Below are positions 33,731 through 41,945 of a stretch of 64,000 bases of DNA, in pieces. The notes beneath the pieces are model-generated. The model was not told where the DNA came from. It worked only from the letters and a program-made list of their open reading frames with translations, and made no database searches. The translations under genes and the position numbers were made by a program. The stretch's first letter is position 1, and each line of letters opens with the position of its first letter. This DNA comes from Fibrobacter sp. UWR4 (GTDB taxonomy: Bacteria; Fibrobacterota; Fibrobacteria; Fibrobacterales; Fibrobacteraceae): positions 1-64,000 of the forward strand of contig NZ_QGDU01000002.1 of NCBI RefSeq assembly GCF_003149045.1, written 5' to 3'.

Positions 33731-36388
33731 TTACTCAAGAGTTGCAATCAGGGAATCCAGACGAGTGGAGAATCGCTTGGCTCCACCGGCGCAAAGATGA
33801 TCATAGTAGGACGCCATCGAAGATGTATAATCATGATCACCCATCTTATTTTCATCGAACAGAATGAAATTCTTGGACTGGTATTCCTTAATGCGTTCAA
33901 CCATTTTTGCAGCAAGGCTACGGCGCATTCCATGACGGCCAAAAGCACCTGTATTCTTATAGGCTGGAGACTGCGGGAAAATTGCACCAATCACGATTAC
34001 ATCCTTCTTTGCAGCTATTTCCACAAGTTCCTGCAGAGCAAGGAAACTGTCTTCCAACATCAGGGAATCCGTAGAAGTCGTCGTATCTGTAGCAATAGGC
34101 GGATTATCCTCCCCCCAATCAGAACATACTGCCGAAATAAATCCGTTTTCGCTCATATAGGTTTTCGGGCCGTTGTCTACACCAGGAGCATTAGAGGTCA
34201 GTTCGTAAAGTCCTTTGGGATATCCGCCCTGCCAGTAGTCATGATTTTTATCATAGACAAAACCAGGAAAAATCTTGTAGGTTCCCTTGAAGAAATTATA
34301 CACATCCACATCCGATTTCCACCAGAAATCAAGATCCAAAGAAACAACAAGATACTTCAACTTTTTGAAATGAGGCAGAATATAATTCCGTACAAGATCT
34401 CTCGAAGTAAAAATGGAATTAGGAGTTTGAGCCAAATTTGCAACAACGGTAGGAGTATTCATCAGCTTGGGACGAATACCGTTGAACGGTCTCGAAGATC
34501 CCACAACCACAACGTCAGCAGTATCCTTCAATTTCCATAACAGTTCCATTTTGTAACGCCAGAATACATCTTCCTGCAAGAAGTTATCGCTCACGTACAA
34601 GCCGGCACTATCCACACTCAGAGTCTCATCAAGCTCTACATTCTTGAGATTTTCATCCACCCATAAGCAGGGATGGAATAAATCCGTACCCGCCACTAGC
34701 TCCGTAAAGGAACTATCAGACAAGTCCACCAGAACAATCCTTTCGTGATTTCCAGAAGTTCCTGTAAGAGTAGCCACAACAAAACCTGTTTTTCCCACCC
34801 ATTCCGTATGGTCAAAGGCATAATTTTCAGGAGCGGAAACCATCTGAATCAACCTACCCGTACTATCCGCAATAAGCAGCTGCTCATGGACACCATATTT
34901 ATGTCCGACAAACTCAGCCCCTTTTCCATTGTTGCTACCAAAATCAAGGAACAACGTACGTTTGGTCCCATCCTGGGAAAGGGAGGCATTACAAGCCTGT
35001 TCCTGATTATACCACAGGGTATCAAGAGCTTGAGATTCAAAGACCGTTCCATTTTCGCCTTGAGCAATTCGGGCACGAAGTTTCCTAGCACCAGTCACCG
35101 CAAGCCTTTGATCCTGACTTATCCCTCCATGATAGGCCCCGTCAAAAAGCTTTTCGGGAGTTCCAAAAACACCTTTTGCAAATGAAACCTGCCAGGTACT
35201 GCGAGAAAAGAAATCTCCATCGTCAGCATTATTGCCACTATCGGTAACATAGACTAGCACGGTGTCGCCTTCCGGAGAAATTCTCCATCGGGGGATAGAA
35301 GCATTGTCCACCTTCAGCAAAACAGGAAAGCTATTTTCAGACAGCTTACGAGCATATACATTTGATTTCCCAGTGATACCTTCCGAGCCCGTAGAGAAAG
35401 CAACCCACTGTCCATCAGGGGAAATATCTGGATGGAACATTTCCAGCGAATCCGTAATATCTACAAGACGAGGCCTTCCATTGTTAAAATCAACAAAGGC
35501 AAGATTTCCATTCAAATTGTTTCGGAATGCAAGTTTTATCCGATAGGATTTCAATTTTCTGAAAACATCCTGAGAGGTAGCCTGTAAAGATACGGTTCCG
35601 TCAACAGTTGTTCCCTGATTGGTTAGCCATTGTGCCCCTGGAATTTTTCCATAGGCTAGACGAAAACCTACGTAATAAATACGGGTGGATGAGGAAACCG
35701 TATAGATATCTCCTCGATTATACGAATTCACATTAAACTGATCAGAACTATAATCACCCCCCTTCAGAACATGTTCATCAAGGGAGCCTCCGTTAACAGC
35801 ACCTACAAAATCAGTAATGGTCGTATCCTTCAAACGTCCAAGCCAGTCATTTACCCATTCTTTCACATGAACAGAATTTTCAATTTCATTAAAGGCATAT
35901 ACCCACTCCGCCTCCGTAGGGATGCGGAAGCCCTCCACCTCGCTATTAAATTTCAACCCCACAAGATTAATGCAGCTTCCCTTATTATCTCGCTGAACCT
36001 TGGAATAAGAATAAACCGTATCCATTTTTTCAGCCTTGCTTCGGGCATTGGCATAAAGGACTGCGTCGTAATAGGTAATATATGTTACGGCGCCACTGGC
36101 ATCGCACATATGATCGACAGGCATATCCTGATACTTGGAAAATTCATCACAGGAAATTTCATCACTGCTGATATAGAAATCATAATCCAAGACCACATTC
36201 ATCTGTGGTGCATCCATCGTCTTAGCGTTTTCCATATTCGTCCCAAGAATCACAGGATTCTTAGGAGCCTTCAGATGGACAAATCCCTCCAGGTCTTTTT
36301 CCTTACCAGCTGCAGACGATGCGGAAGAATCCGTATCACTACACGCTGCATACATCAGCAGGAAAAAGGCCAGAAGAAACTTCATCAT
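33731..36388 (-). CDS. TIGR02171 family lipoprotein, paralogue A (fourth of four)
   Basis: 885 residues; signal MMKFLLAFFLLMYAAC, anchored at Cys16. The order of parts follows the other three: an FGE/SUMF1-like domain (about 35-255, with FRIPTEAEWVYAF and VLKGGDYSSDQFN), a TolB/PD40-like beta-propeller (about 290-580, with HPDISPDGQWVAFSTGSEG and LAVTGARKLRARI), and an SGNH-like C-terminal domain (about 625-885, with VVVGSSRPFNGI, VVSLDLDFWWKSD and a closing SYYDHLCAGGAKRFS). About 30 residues between EAEW and EWVNDWLG are missing relative to the other paralogues, including the VCxK...CDMAGN loop. The FGE cysteines are absent. It follows paralogue B by a 2-bp gap and precedes the membrane-protein gene. 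Confidence 0.88.
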   Translation of the reverse strand: MMKFLLAFFLLMYAACSDTDSSASSAAGKEKDLEGFVHLKAPKNPVILGTNMENAKTMDAPQMNVVLDYDFYISSDEISCDEFSKYQDMPVDHMCDASGAVTYITYYDAVLYANARSKAEKMDTVYSYSKVQRDNKGSCINLVGLKFNSEVEGFRIPTEAEWVYAFNEIENSVHVKEWVNDWLGRLKDTTITDFVGAVNGGSLDEHVLKGGDYSSDQFNVNSYNRGDIYTVSSSTRIYYVGFRLAYGKIPGAQWLTNQGTTVDGTVSLQATSQDVFRKLKSYRIKLAFRNNLNGNLAFVDFNNGRPRLVDITDSLEMFHPDISPDGQWVAFSTGSEGITGKSNVYARKLSENSFPVLLKVDNASIPRWRISPEGDTVLVYVTDSGNNADDGDFFSRSTWQVSFAKGVFGTPEKLFDGAYHGGISQDQRLAVTGARKLRARIAQGENGTVFESQALDTLWYNQEQACNASLSQDGTKRTLFLDFGSNNGKGAEFVGHKYGVHEQLLIADSTGRLIQMVSAPENYAFDHTEWVGKTGFVVATLTGTSGNHERIVLVDLSDSSFTELVAGTDLFHPCLWVDENLKNVELDETLSVDSAGLYVSDNFLQEDVFWRYKMELLWKLKDTADVVVVGSSRPFNGIRPKLMNTPTVVANLAQTPNSIFTSRDLVRNYILPHFKKLKYLVVSLDLDFWWKSDVDVYNFFKGTYKIFPGFVYDKNHDYWQGGYPKGLYELTSNAPGVDNGPKTYMSENGFISAVCSDWGEDNPPIATDTTTSTDSLMLEDSFLALQELVEIAAKKDVIVIGAIFPQSPAYKNTGAFGRHGMRRSLAAKMVERIKEYQSKNFILFDENKMGDHDYTSSMASYYDHLCAGGAKRFSTRLDSLIATLE

Positions 36389-36390
36389 GA

Positions 36391-39162
36391 TTACTCATCC
36401 AAAACTTTCATCAACAAGGTATCAAGGCGTCCAGCCACCTTCACCGCTCCCTTCAAGCCCAAATGATCTTCGTTAGAGAAGTCTTCGTATTCGTAGTCGT
36501 TAACGCCATCCTTATATTCATCAAAAATAAGGAAGTTATCATACTTTTCCTGCAGGGACTTCATATCATTCTGAATTTCCTTGGCATCATCCATGGTCAA
36601 GCCATAACGTCCCCATACTCCCTTCTTCACATAATAAGGAGACTGGGGGAAGACAGCGCCAATAACAAGAATACCCTTCGCCTTTGCCGAGTCTAAAATT
36701 CCGACCAGTTTTTCACGATTAAATGCATAGGCATCAGGATACTTGGAATACCATTTTACATCCCAGGATACTTCCGGATTTTCATCCACCCAACCCTCAG
36801 ATTCAGAATGGTACACACCATTGTTGTAACCAAAGGTATAAGACTCTTCGTCATCCGGAGTCATGGCGCTACGAGTCAAATTCAACATGCTCTTGGGCAC
36901 CCCATCCTTCCAGAAAGAATGATTTTCATCATAACGATAACCAGGAATATTCCCAAACCATTCCTTCCAATTATCATCCTTCACAAACCAGCGGTCATAA
37001 TCCAAAGTGATGACAACAGCCTTCAACTTGGGCATCAGAGGAATGATATAGTTATTCACGAAGAAATTCGTTGCAGTAAGATCTTCTGCGGAATAGGCAA
37101 GATTAATGGTAAAATGAGATGTTACCGCAGTAGGATCTAAGCCCGCAAAGGAACGAGACGAACCAATGACTGCAACTTCTGTAATCTCACGATATTGCCA
37201 GAAATACTCCATCTTGATTTTCATGATTCGAGTAGTAATATCCGAGGTCGCTGTCATATAAACGCCAGCACTGTCCAGATTCAGGAATTTTTCCTCTTCC
37301 GGAAGATTGACGTTCAAGACGCGAAGACACGGATCCCACAGTTCGTCTCCCTTCACCAAGTCCGTTACGGAACTATCCTGAAGATCGATGAGCACCAGCT
37401 TATTATGGCTACCGTTAAAATCATAAACGGAGGCAACTGCAAGATTTTTACCGTTGACCCATTCCGTATGGTCAAAAGACATATTGTTGGGAGCAGCAAC
37501 ACTCTGAATCAGATTGCCAGCACTGTCTGCTATAAACATACGTTCATGAACACCGTATTCCTTACCGACGAATTCACGACCCGGACCATCCTTCTTTGCA
37601 AAGTCCAGGAACAGGGTACGCTTGCTGCCATCTTGAGATAGAGAGACATTACAAGCCTGAGCACTATCAAACCACACGGTATCTACGGGGGATGATTCTC
37701 TTTCGAAATGAGCCCTCAGGAGACGGGCACCAGTAACAGCAAGGCGACCATCAGGAGTTACGCCCCCATGGTAATTTCCGTCGAACAACTTTTTAGGAGT
37801 TCCAAACTGTCCATTGGAGAAGGGCACTTGCCAAGTACTTGTTTCCGTAAAAATGGAATTTTCCGTATTGATATCAGCGGATGTCACATAAACAATTACG
37901 GTATCCCCAGCGTCCGTCACGGAGAAACGGGGAATTGCAGCAGATTCCACATCCAGCTTTACCAGGTTGGTACCAGCCAAATTGAGGCGACGCACATACA
38001 GTTCGGATTTGCCAGGAAGCCCTTCCCCACCTGTACAGAAGGCAACCCACTCCCCGTCAGGGGAAATATCCGGATGCCTTACCTTAAGGGTGGAATCCTT
38101 GATTTCCTTTACAGAGAAAGAACTTTCATTGAAGTTCATGTAAACCAGGTTGTTTGTCAGCCGGTTCACAAAAGCAAGCTTTGCACGAAGGGTACCCAGC
38201 TTATTCTTGAGGGTAGAAGACTTTACCAGCGGTTTCAGGAAAGCGGAAGAAGTAGAGCCATCGGCAGCCATCCACACAGGCTTTTCAATTTTACCGAAGG
38301 CAATACGACCGCCTACATAATTTGCCTTGCTTTTCGAAATGATGGTATAAGTATCCAGACGGGAATGAAGTGTGGTTCGAGCCTCACTATGCTTAAAGCT
38401 ACCGCCCTTTAAAACACGTTCACCAAGGGATCCTCCATCAGGAGCGCCTACAAAATTCGTAACGGTCGTATCCTTGAAATAGCCGAGCCAATCACTCACC
38501 CATTCCGCAAGATTTCCAGCCATATCGCAAAGGCCCAAGCCATTTCTAGCTTTAGAGCAGACTTCATGAGCATTGTCCCCGGAATTGGTCTGGTTCCAGC
38601 CATCGCTCACATTCCAGCCATGAGATGCAGCAAAGATCCATTCCGCTTCCGTTGGCAAACGATATCCTTCTACATCAGGATTGAACTGGAAATTTTCAAA
38701 TCCATTGACATGGTGGACACTATCATAATCTACGTAGGTGTAGGTATAGACCGTATCATAACCTTCAAGTTTGGAACGGTTATTCACATACAAGACCATG
38801 TCACCAAAAGTCGTATTGGCAATAGGAAGGTTTTCAGAACCAGGGGCAGGTTCCCCGCCCATGACTTTGGCATATTCCGCCTGAGTGACTTCGTGTTCCC
38901 CAATAGAGAAGTCATAATCAAACTTCACCTTCATTGCAGGAGATTCTTTCTTGTTAGCATTTGCATTATTGGTGCCAACATAGGTGAAGTGCCCTTTTGC
39001 GTGAATTCGAATCAATCCCTCATGAGTGGAATCTTTACCATACTCAACCTCGGTATCATCGTATTCCGTCTGACACACGGGATTCGCATCATGATGCGAA
39101 CAAGACGCAACCAGGGCTATTAGCCCTAATGTGCCCATGAGATTCGTAAATTTTCCAGCCAC
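36391..39162 (-). CDS. TIGR02171 family lipoprotein, paralogue B (third of four)
   Basis: 923 residues; signal MAGKFTNLMGTLGLIALVAS then Cys21. FGE/SUMF1-like domain about 50-300: FSIGEHEVTQAEYAKVMGG, YRLPTEAEWIFAASHGW, LCDMAGNLAEWVSDWLG, VLKGGSFKHSEARTTLHSR; the catalytic cysteines of true formylglycine-generating enzymes are lacking. Propeller about 340-620: HPDISPDGEWVAFCTGGEG, AAIPRFSVTDAGDTVIVYV, LAVTGARLLRAHF. SGNH-like domain about 660-915: AVIGSSRSFAGLD, VVITLDYDRWFVKD, VIGAVFPQSPYYVKKGVWGR, SNEDHLGLKGAVKVAG. Its single-base overlap with paralogue C (TAATG) indicates coupled translation. Family function is unknown. Confidence 0.88.
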   Translation of the reverse strand: MAGKFTNLMGTLGLIALVASCSHHDANPVCQTEYDDTEVEYGKDSTHEGLIRIHAKGHFTYVGTNNANANKKESPAMKVKFDYDFSIGEHEVTQAEYAKVMGGEPAPGSENLPIANTTFGDMVLYVNNRSKLEGYDTVYTYTYVDYDSVHHVNGFENFQFNPDVEGYRLPTEAEWIFAASHGWNVSDGWNQTNSGDNAHEVCSKARNGLGLCDMAGNLAEWVSDWLGYFKDTTVTNFVGAPDGGSLGERVLKGGSFKHSEARTTLHSRLDTYTIISKSKANYVGGRIAFGKIEKPVWMAADGSTSSAFLKPLVKSSTLKNKLGTLRAKLAFVNRLTNNLVYMNFNESSFSVKEIKDSTLKVRHPDISPDGEWVAFCTGGEGLPGKSELYVRRLNLAGTNLVKLDVESAAIPRFSVTDAGDTVIVYVTSADINTENSIFTETSTWQVPFSNGQFGTPKKLFDGNYHGGVTPDGRLAVTGARLLRAHFERESSPVDTVWFDSAQACNVSLSQDGSKRTLFLDFAKKDGPGREFVGKEYGVHERMFIADSAGNLIQSVAAPNNMSFDHTEWVNGKNLAVASVYDFNGSHNKLVLIDLQDSSVTDLVKGDELWDPCLRVLNVNLPEEEKFLNLDSAGVYMTATSDITTRIMKIKMEYFWQYREITEVAVIGSSRSFAGLDPTAVTSHFTINLAYSAEDLTATNFFVNNYIIPLMPKLKAVVITLDYDRWFVKDDNWKEWFGNIPGYRYDENHSFWKDGVPKSMLNLTRSAMTPDDEESYTFGYNNGVYHSESEGWVDENPEVSWDVKWYSKYPDAYAFNREKLVGILDSAKAKGILVIGAVFPQSPYYVKKGVWGRYGLTMDDAKEIQNDMKSLQEKYDNFLIFDEYKDGVNDYEYEDFSNEDHLGLKGAVKVAGRLDTLLMKVLDE

Positions 39163-41945
39163 TATTTTCCTCCCAACTGATTGAGAACCGAGTCAATCCT
39201 AGAAGTAATCTGATAAGCACCATCGCCATTCAAATGATCATAGTCGTACGCGAGACTATCCGAATAATCATGATCACCCATCAGATTTTCGTCAATCAAA
39301 CGGAAGTTGGAGAAATCCTTTTCCATATCGTGAAGAGTTTCAATCAACTTAATTGCATGGGATCTGCGCATTCCATGACGCCCAAAAGAACCCGTCTTCT
39401 TGTAATAGGGGCTTTGAGGGAAAATAACACCCACCACAATAACATCCTTTTCCTTTGCCTTCTCAATAATATCAGTCAGCTGGGAAATGCCATTTTTCAG
39501 GAGATCCGTATAGTCACTCCAGGTAGAGTCTGCAACCAAGGCGATGCCATTCGTCCAGGAACGTTCACCCGAATATTCCAACCAGCCGTTTCTCTGGCTA
39601 ATGAATTTCAGGTGGCTACTTTCCTGAATATATCGGTTGCTCAGTTTCTTGAGAAGATCATAGCCTTGATCAACCCAGAAATCATGATTGGCATCATAAA
39701 ACAATCCAGGAACACTTCCCAGATTTTGGCTCAAATTGACGCCAGGAGCCTCGCCCCACAAATCAAAATCCACCCCCACCACAAGGAACTTCAATTTCTT
39801 ACAATGATTCAGGGCGTAGTTCACCGCAATATAGCGTGACACCTCCATATCAGAAGGGATGGTCGCCATATTGAATGAAGCTCCATAGGAAATGCGATTC
39901 GATATAAAACCTAAACTCATACGGGAGGAACCAAGAGCCACCACTTTTAAGTAGTTGCACTTATTCCAGAAAACATTCATTTTCGAAGCAATCAGCTTAG
40001 AATCCACGCCCTCATAATAAATGGCCGCGCTATCTCGATCAAGTTCGTTAATTTTTTCATCATCAATGAGGGAGGCCTTTTCAACCCAGAAGGTTGGGTG
40101 CCAGATTTCCGTACCTTCAATCAATTCTGTAATGGAATGATCCATCAAGTTCACTAGGACTATCTTTTCATGGGCACCGTCGTTAGTCGTAAGGCTAGCG
40201 ACAATAAACGGCTGGTATCTGGACAAGGTTGTCATATAACCACCCAGAGCCCATTCCGTATGATCAAAAGTGTATCCGCTGGGTGCGGCTACAGAATCAA
40301 TCAACTTGCCCGTACTGTCTGCGATAAGGATGTATTCATGCCTTGCATAGGAATGTCCAATGAATTCCTCGCCAGTCTTACTGGCAAAATCAAGGAACAA
40401 CGTGCGCTTGCTACTATCCTTAGCCAAGGATGCATTACAAGCCTGCTCCTCATTGTACCAAATTGTATCTAAGGAAGAATCATCCATCACAACGCCTGCT
40501 GAATCCGCGATTCTTGCACGCAGGCGCCTTGCTCCAGTAACGGCAAGACGATTATCGTAGCTAACACCTCCATGATAAGCGCCGTCAAACATTTTTTTCG
40601 GAGTTCCAAAATGATAATTACTAAAAGGGACCTGCCAGGTGCTTGTACTCTTAAAGGTTCCGTCGCTCGTATTATCTCCAGCGTTGGACACATACACAAT
40701 GACCGTATCCCCATCTTCCGTCACACGCCAGCGGGGAATAGCAGCGTTTTTCACGTCAAGTTTAACAAGGCTGTCACCGTTTACAGTCAGCTGCCTTACA
40801 TAAATGGACGAAGGACCGTCAATACCTTCAGTCCCAGTGGAAAACGCTACCAGGCTTCCATCTGGAGAAATATCAGGATGGAAACAATTCAGGGTATCCT
40901 TGATTTCAATAGCCATCTGGGGAGCATAAGAATAATCCACAAAGGCAAGATTATGCGTCAGCTCATTACGGAACACTAGCTTGGAACGGGCTGTTCCCAC
41001 CAGGGTACGCAAGGCACGAACGCTAATCTTAGGAATCAGGCGATCTTCTACGGAGATTCCATCGTTACTCAGCCACATGGCATTGGGAATACGACCGAAA
41101 GCAATTCGAAAGCCAACATATACCGTATGGGAGTTGGAAACCACATCGTAGGTATCCCCCCTACTTGTAAAACTGGTGAATTCCTTGGGAGTCGTAAAGC
41201 CCCCACCCTTCACAATACGAGTTCCGGAGAGCGCACCATCAGGAGCACCGGCATAATCGTAAACTACAGTGTCCTTGTAAATCCCTAACCAGTCGTTCAT
41301 CCATTCCATGGCATTGCCGGCCATGTCGCAAAATCCTTCACGATTTTCCCCCTTGGAACAGACATTATGGACCCGACTCATACCATTTTCCTGCGTCCAG
41401 GCTTTTTCCACATCCCAATCCTGACTTGCCACCAGCATCCATTCCGCTTCAGTTGGCAGGCGATATGCATCCACATCCGGAGAGAACTTCAAAGCTTCCA
41501 TTCCAGAACATCTTCCATCCACGTTGATTAAGGCGGAAGAGTAGGTATAGGCGGTATCATAACCTTCAGCCTTGCTTCGGGCATTGGCATAAAGGATCGC
41601 ATCATAATAAGTCAAATCCGTAACAGGCAAGCTATCAGAAGACTTGACAAAAAATCCCCAGTCATCCGTAGTATACTTGCTAAATTCAGCACGCGTAACT
41701 TCGTGCTTGCCTAAGGAAAAATCGTAATCAAACCGAACCCCCATCTTGGGTTTTTCGTTGAAAAGCGCCTTTGTGCGATTGGTTCCCAGGACAACAAAGC
41801 CATCCTTGGAATGAACATAGATTAGCCCTTCATGGGACTCATCATTATCCATCTCCACATTGGTGGATCGCAGTGCATAGTCATCGGACGTTGTACACGC
41901 ACACAGACAAATCACCCCAAAAAGCAAAATTATCCACTGCTTCAT
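39162..41945 (-). CDS. TIGR02171 family lipoprotein, paralogue C (second of four)
   Basis: 927 residues, the longest of the set; signal MKQWIILLFGVICLCAC, anchored at Cys17. FGE/SUMF1-like domain about 35-300: FSLGKHEVTRAEFSKY, YRLPTEAEWMLVASQDWDVE, FCDMAGNAMEWMNDWLG and IVKGGGFTTPKEFTSFTSRG, without the catalytic cysteine pair. Propeller about 340-625: CFHPDISPDGSLVAFSTGTE, AAIPRWRVTEDGDTVIVYVS, LAVTGARRLRARIA. SGNH-like domain about 660-925: VALGSSRMSLGFISNR, VVGVDFDLWGEAPG, VIFPQSPYYKKTGSFGRHG, YDYDHLNGDGAYQITSRID. The ATG overlaps the stop of paralogue D by 4 bp. Divergence is spread over the length, consistent with old tandem duplication. Confidence 0.88.
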   Translation of the reverse strand: MKQWIILLFGVICLCACTTSDDYALRSTNVEMDNDESHEGLIYVHSKDGFVVLGTNRTKALFNEKPKMGVRFDYDFSLGKHEVTRAEFSKYTTDDWGFFVKSSDSLPVTDLTYYDAILYANARSKAEGYDTAYTYSSALINVDGRCSGMEALKFSPDVDAYRLPTEAEWMLVASQDWDVEKAWTQENGMSRVHNVCSKGENREGFCDMAGNAMEWMNDWLGIYKDTVVYDYAGAPDGALSGTRIVKGGGFTTPKEFTSFTSRGDTYDVVSNSHTVYVGFRIAFGRIPNAMWLSNDGISVEDRLIPKISVRALRTLVGTARSKLVFRNELTHNLAFVDYSYAPQMAIEIKDTLNCFHPDISPDGSLVAFSTGTEGIDGPSSIYVRQLTVNGDSLVKLDVKNAAIPRWRVTEDGDTVIVYVSNAGDNTSDGTFKSTSTWQVPFSNYHFGTPKKMFDGAYHGGVSYDNRLAVTGARRLRARIADSAGVVMDDSSLDTIWYNEEQACNASLAKDSSKRTLFLDFASKTGEEFIGHSYARHEYILIADSTGKLIDSVAAPSGYTFDHTEWALGGYMTTLSRYQPFIVASLTTNDGAHEKIVLVNLMDHSITELIEGTEIWHPTFWVEKASLIDDEKINELDRDSAAIYYEGVDSKLIASKMNVFWNKCNYLKVVALGSSRMSLGFISNRISYGASFNMATIPSDMEVSRYIAVNYALNHCKKLKFLVVGVDFDLWGEAPGVNLSQNLGSVPGLFYDANHDFWVDQGYDLLKKLSNRYIQESSHLKFISQRNGWLEYSGERSWTNGIALVADSTWSDYTDLLKNGISQLTDIIEKAKEKDVIVVGVIFPQSPYYKKTGSFGRHGMRRSHAIKLIETLHDMEKDFSNFRLIDENLMGDHDYSDSLAYDYDHLNGDGAYQITSRIDSVLNQLGGK

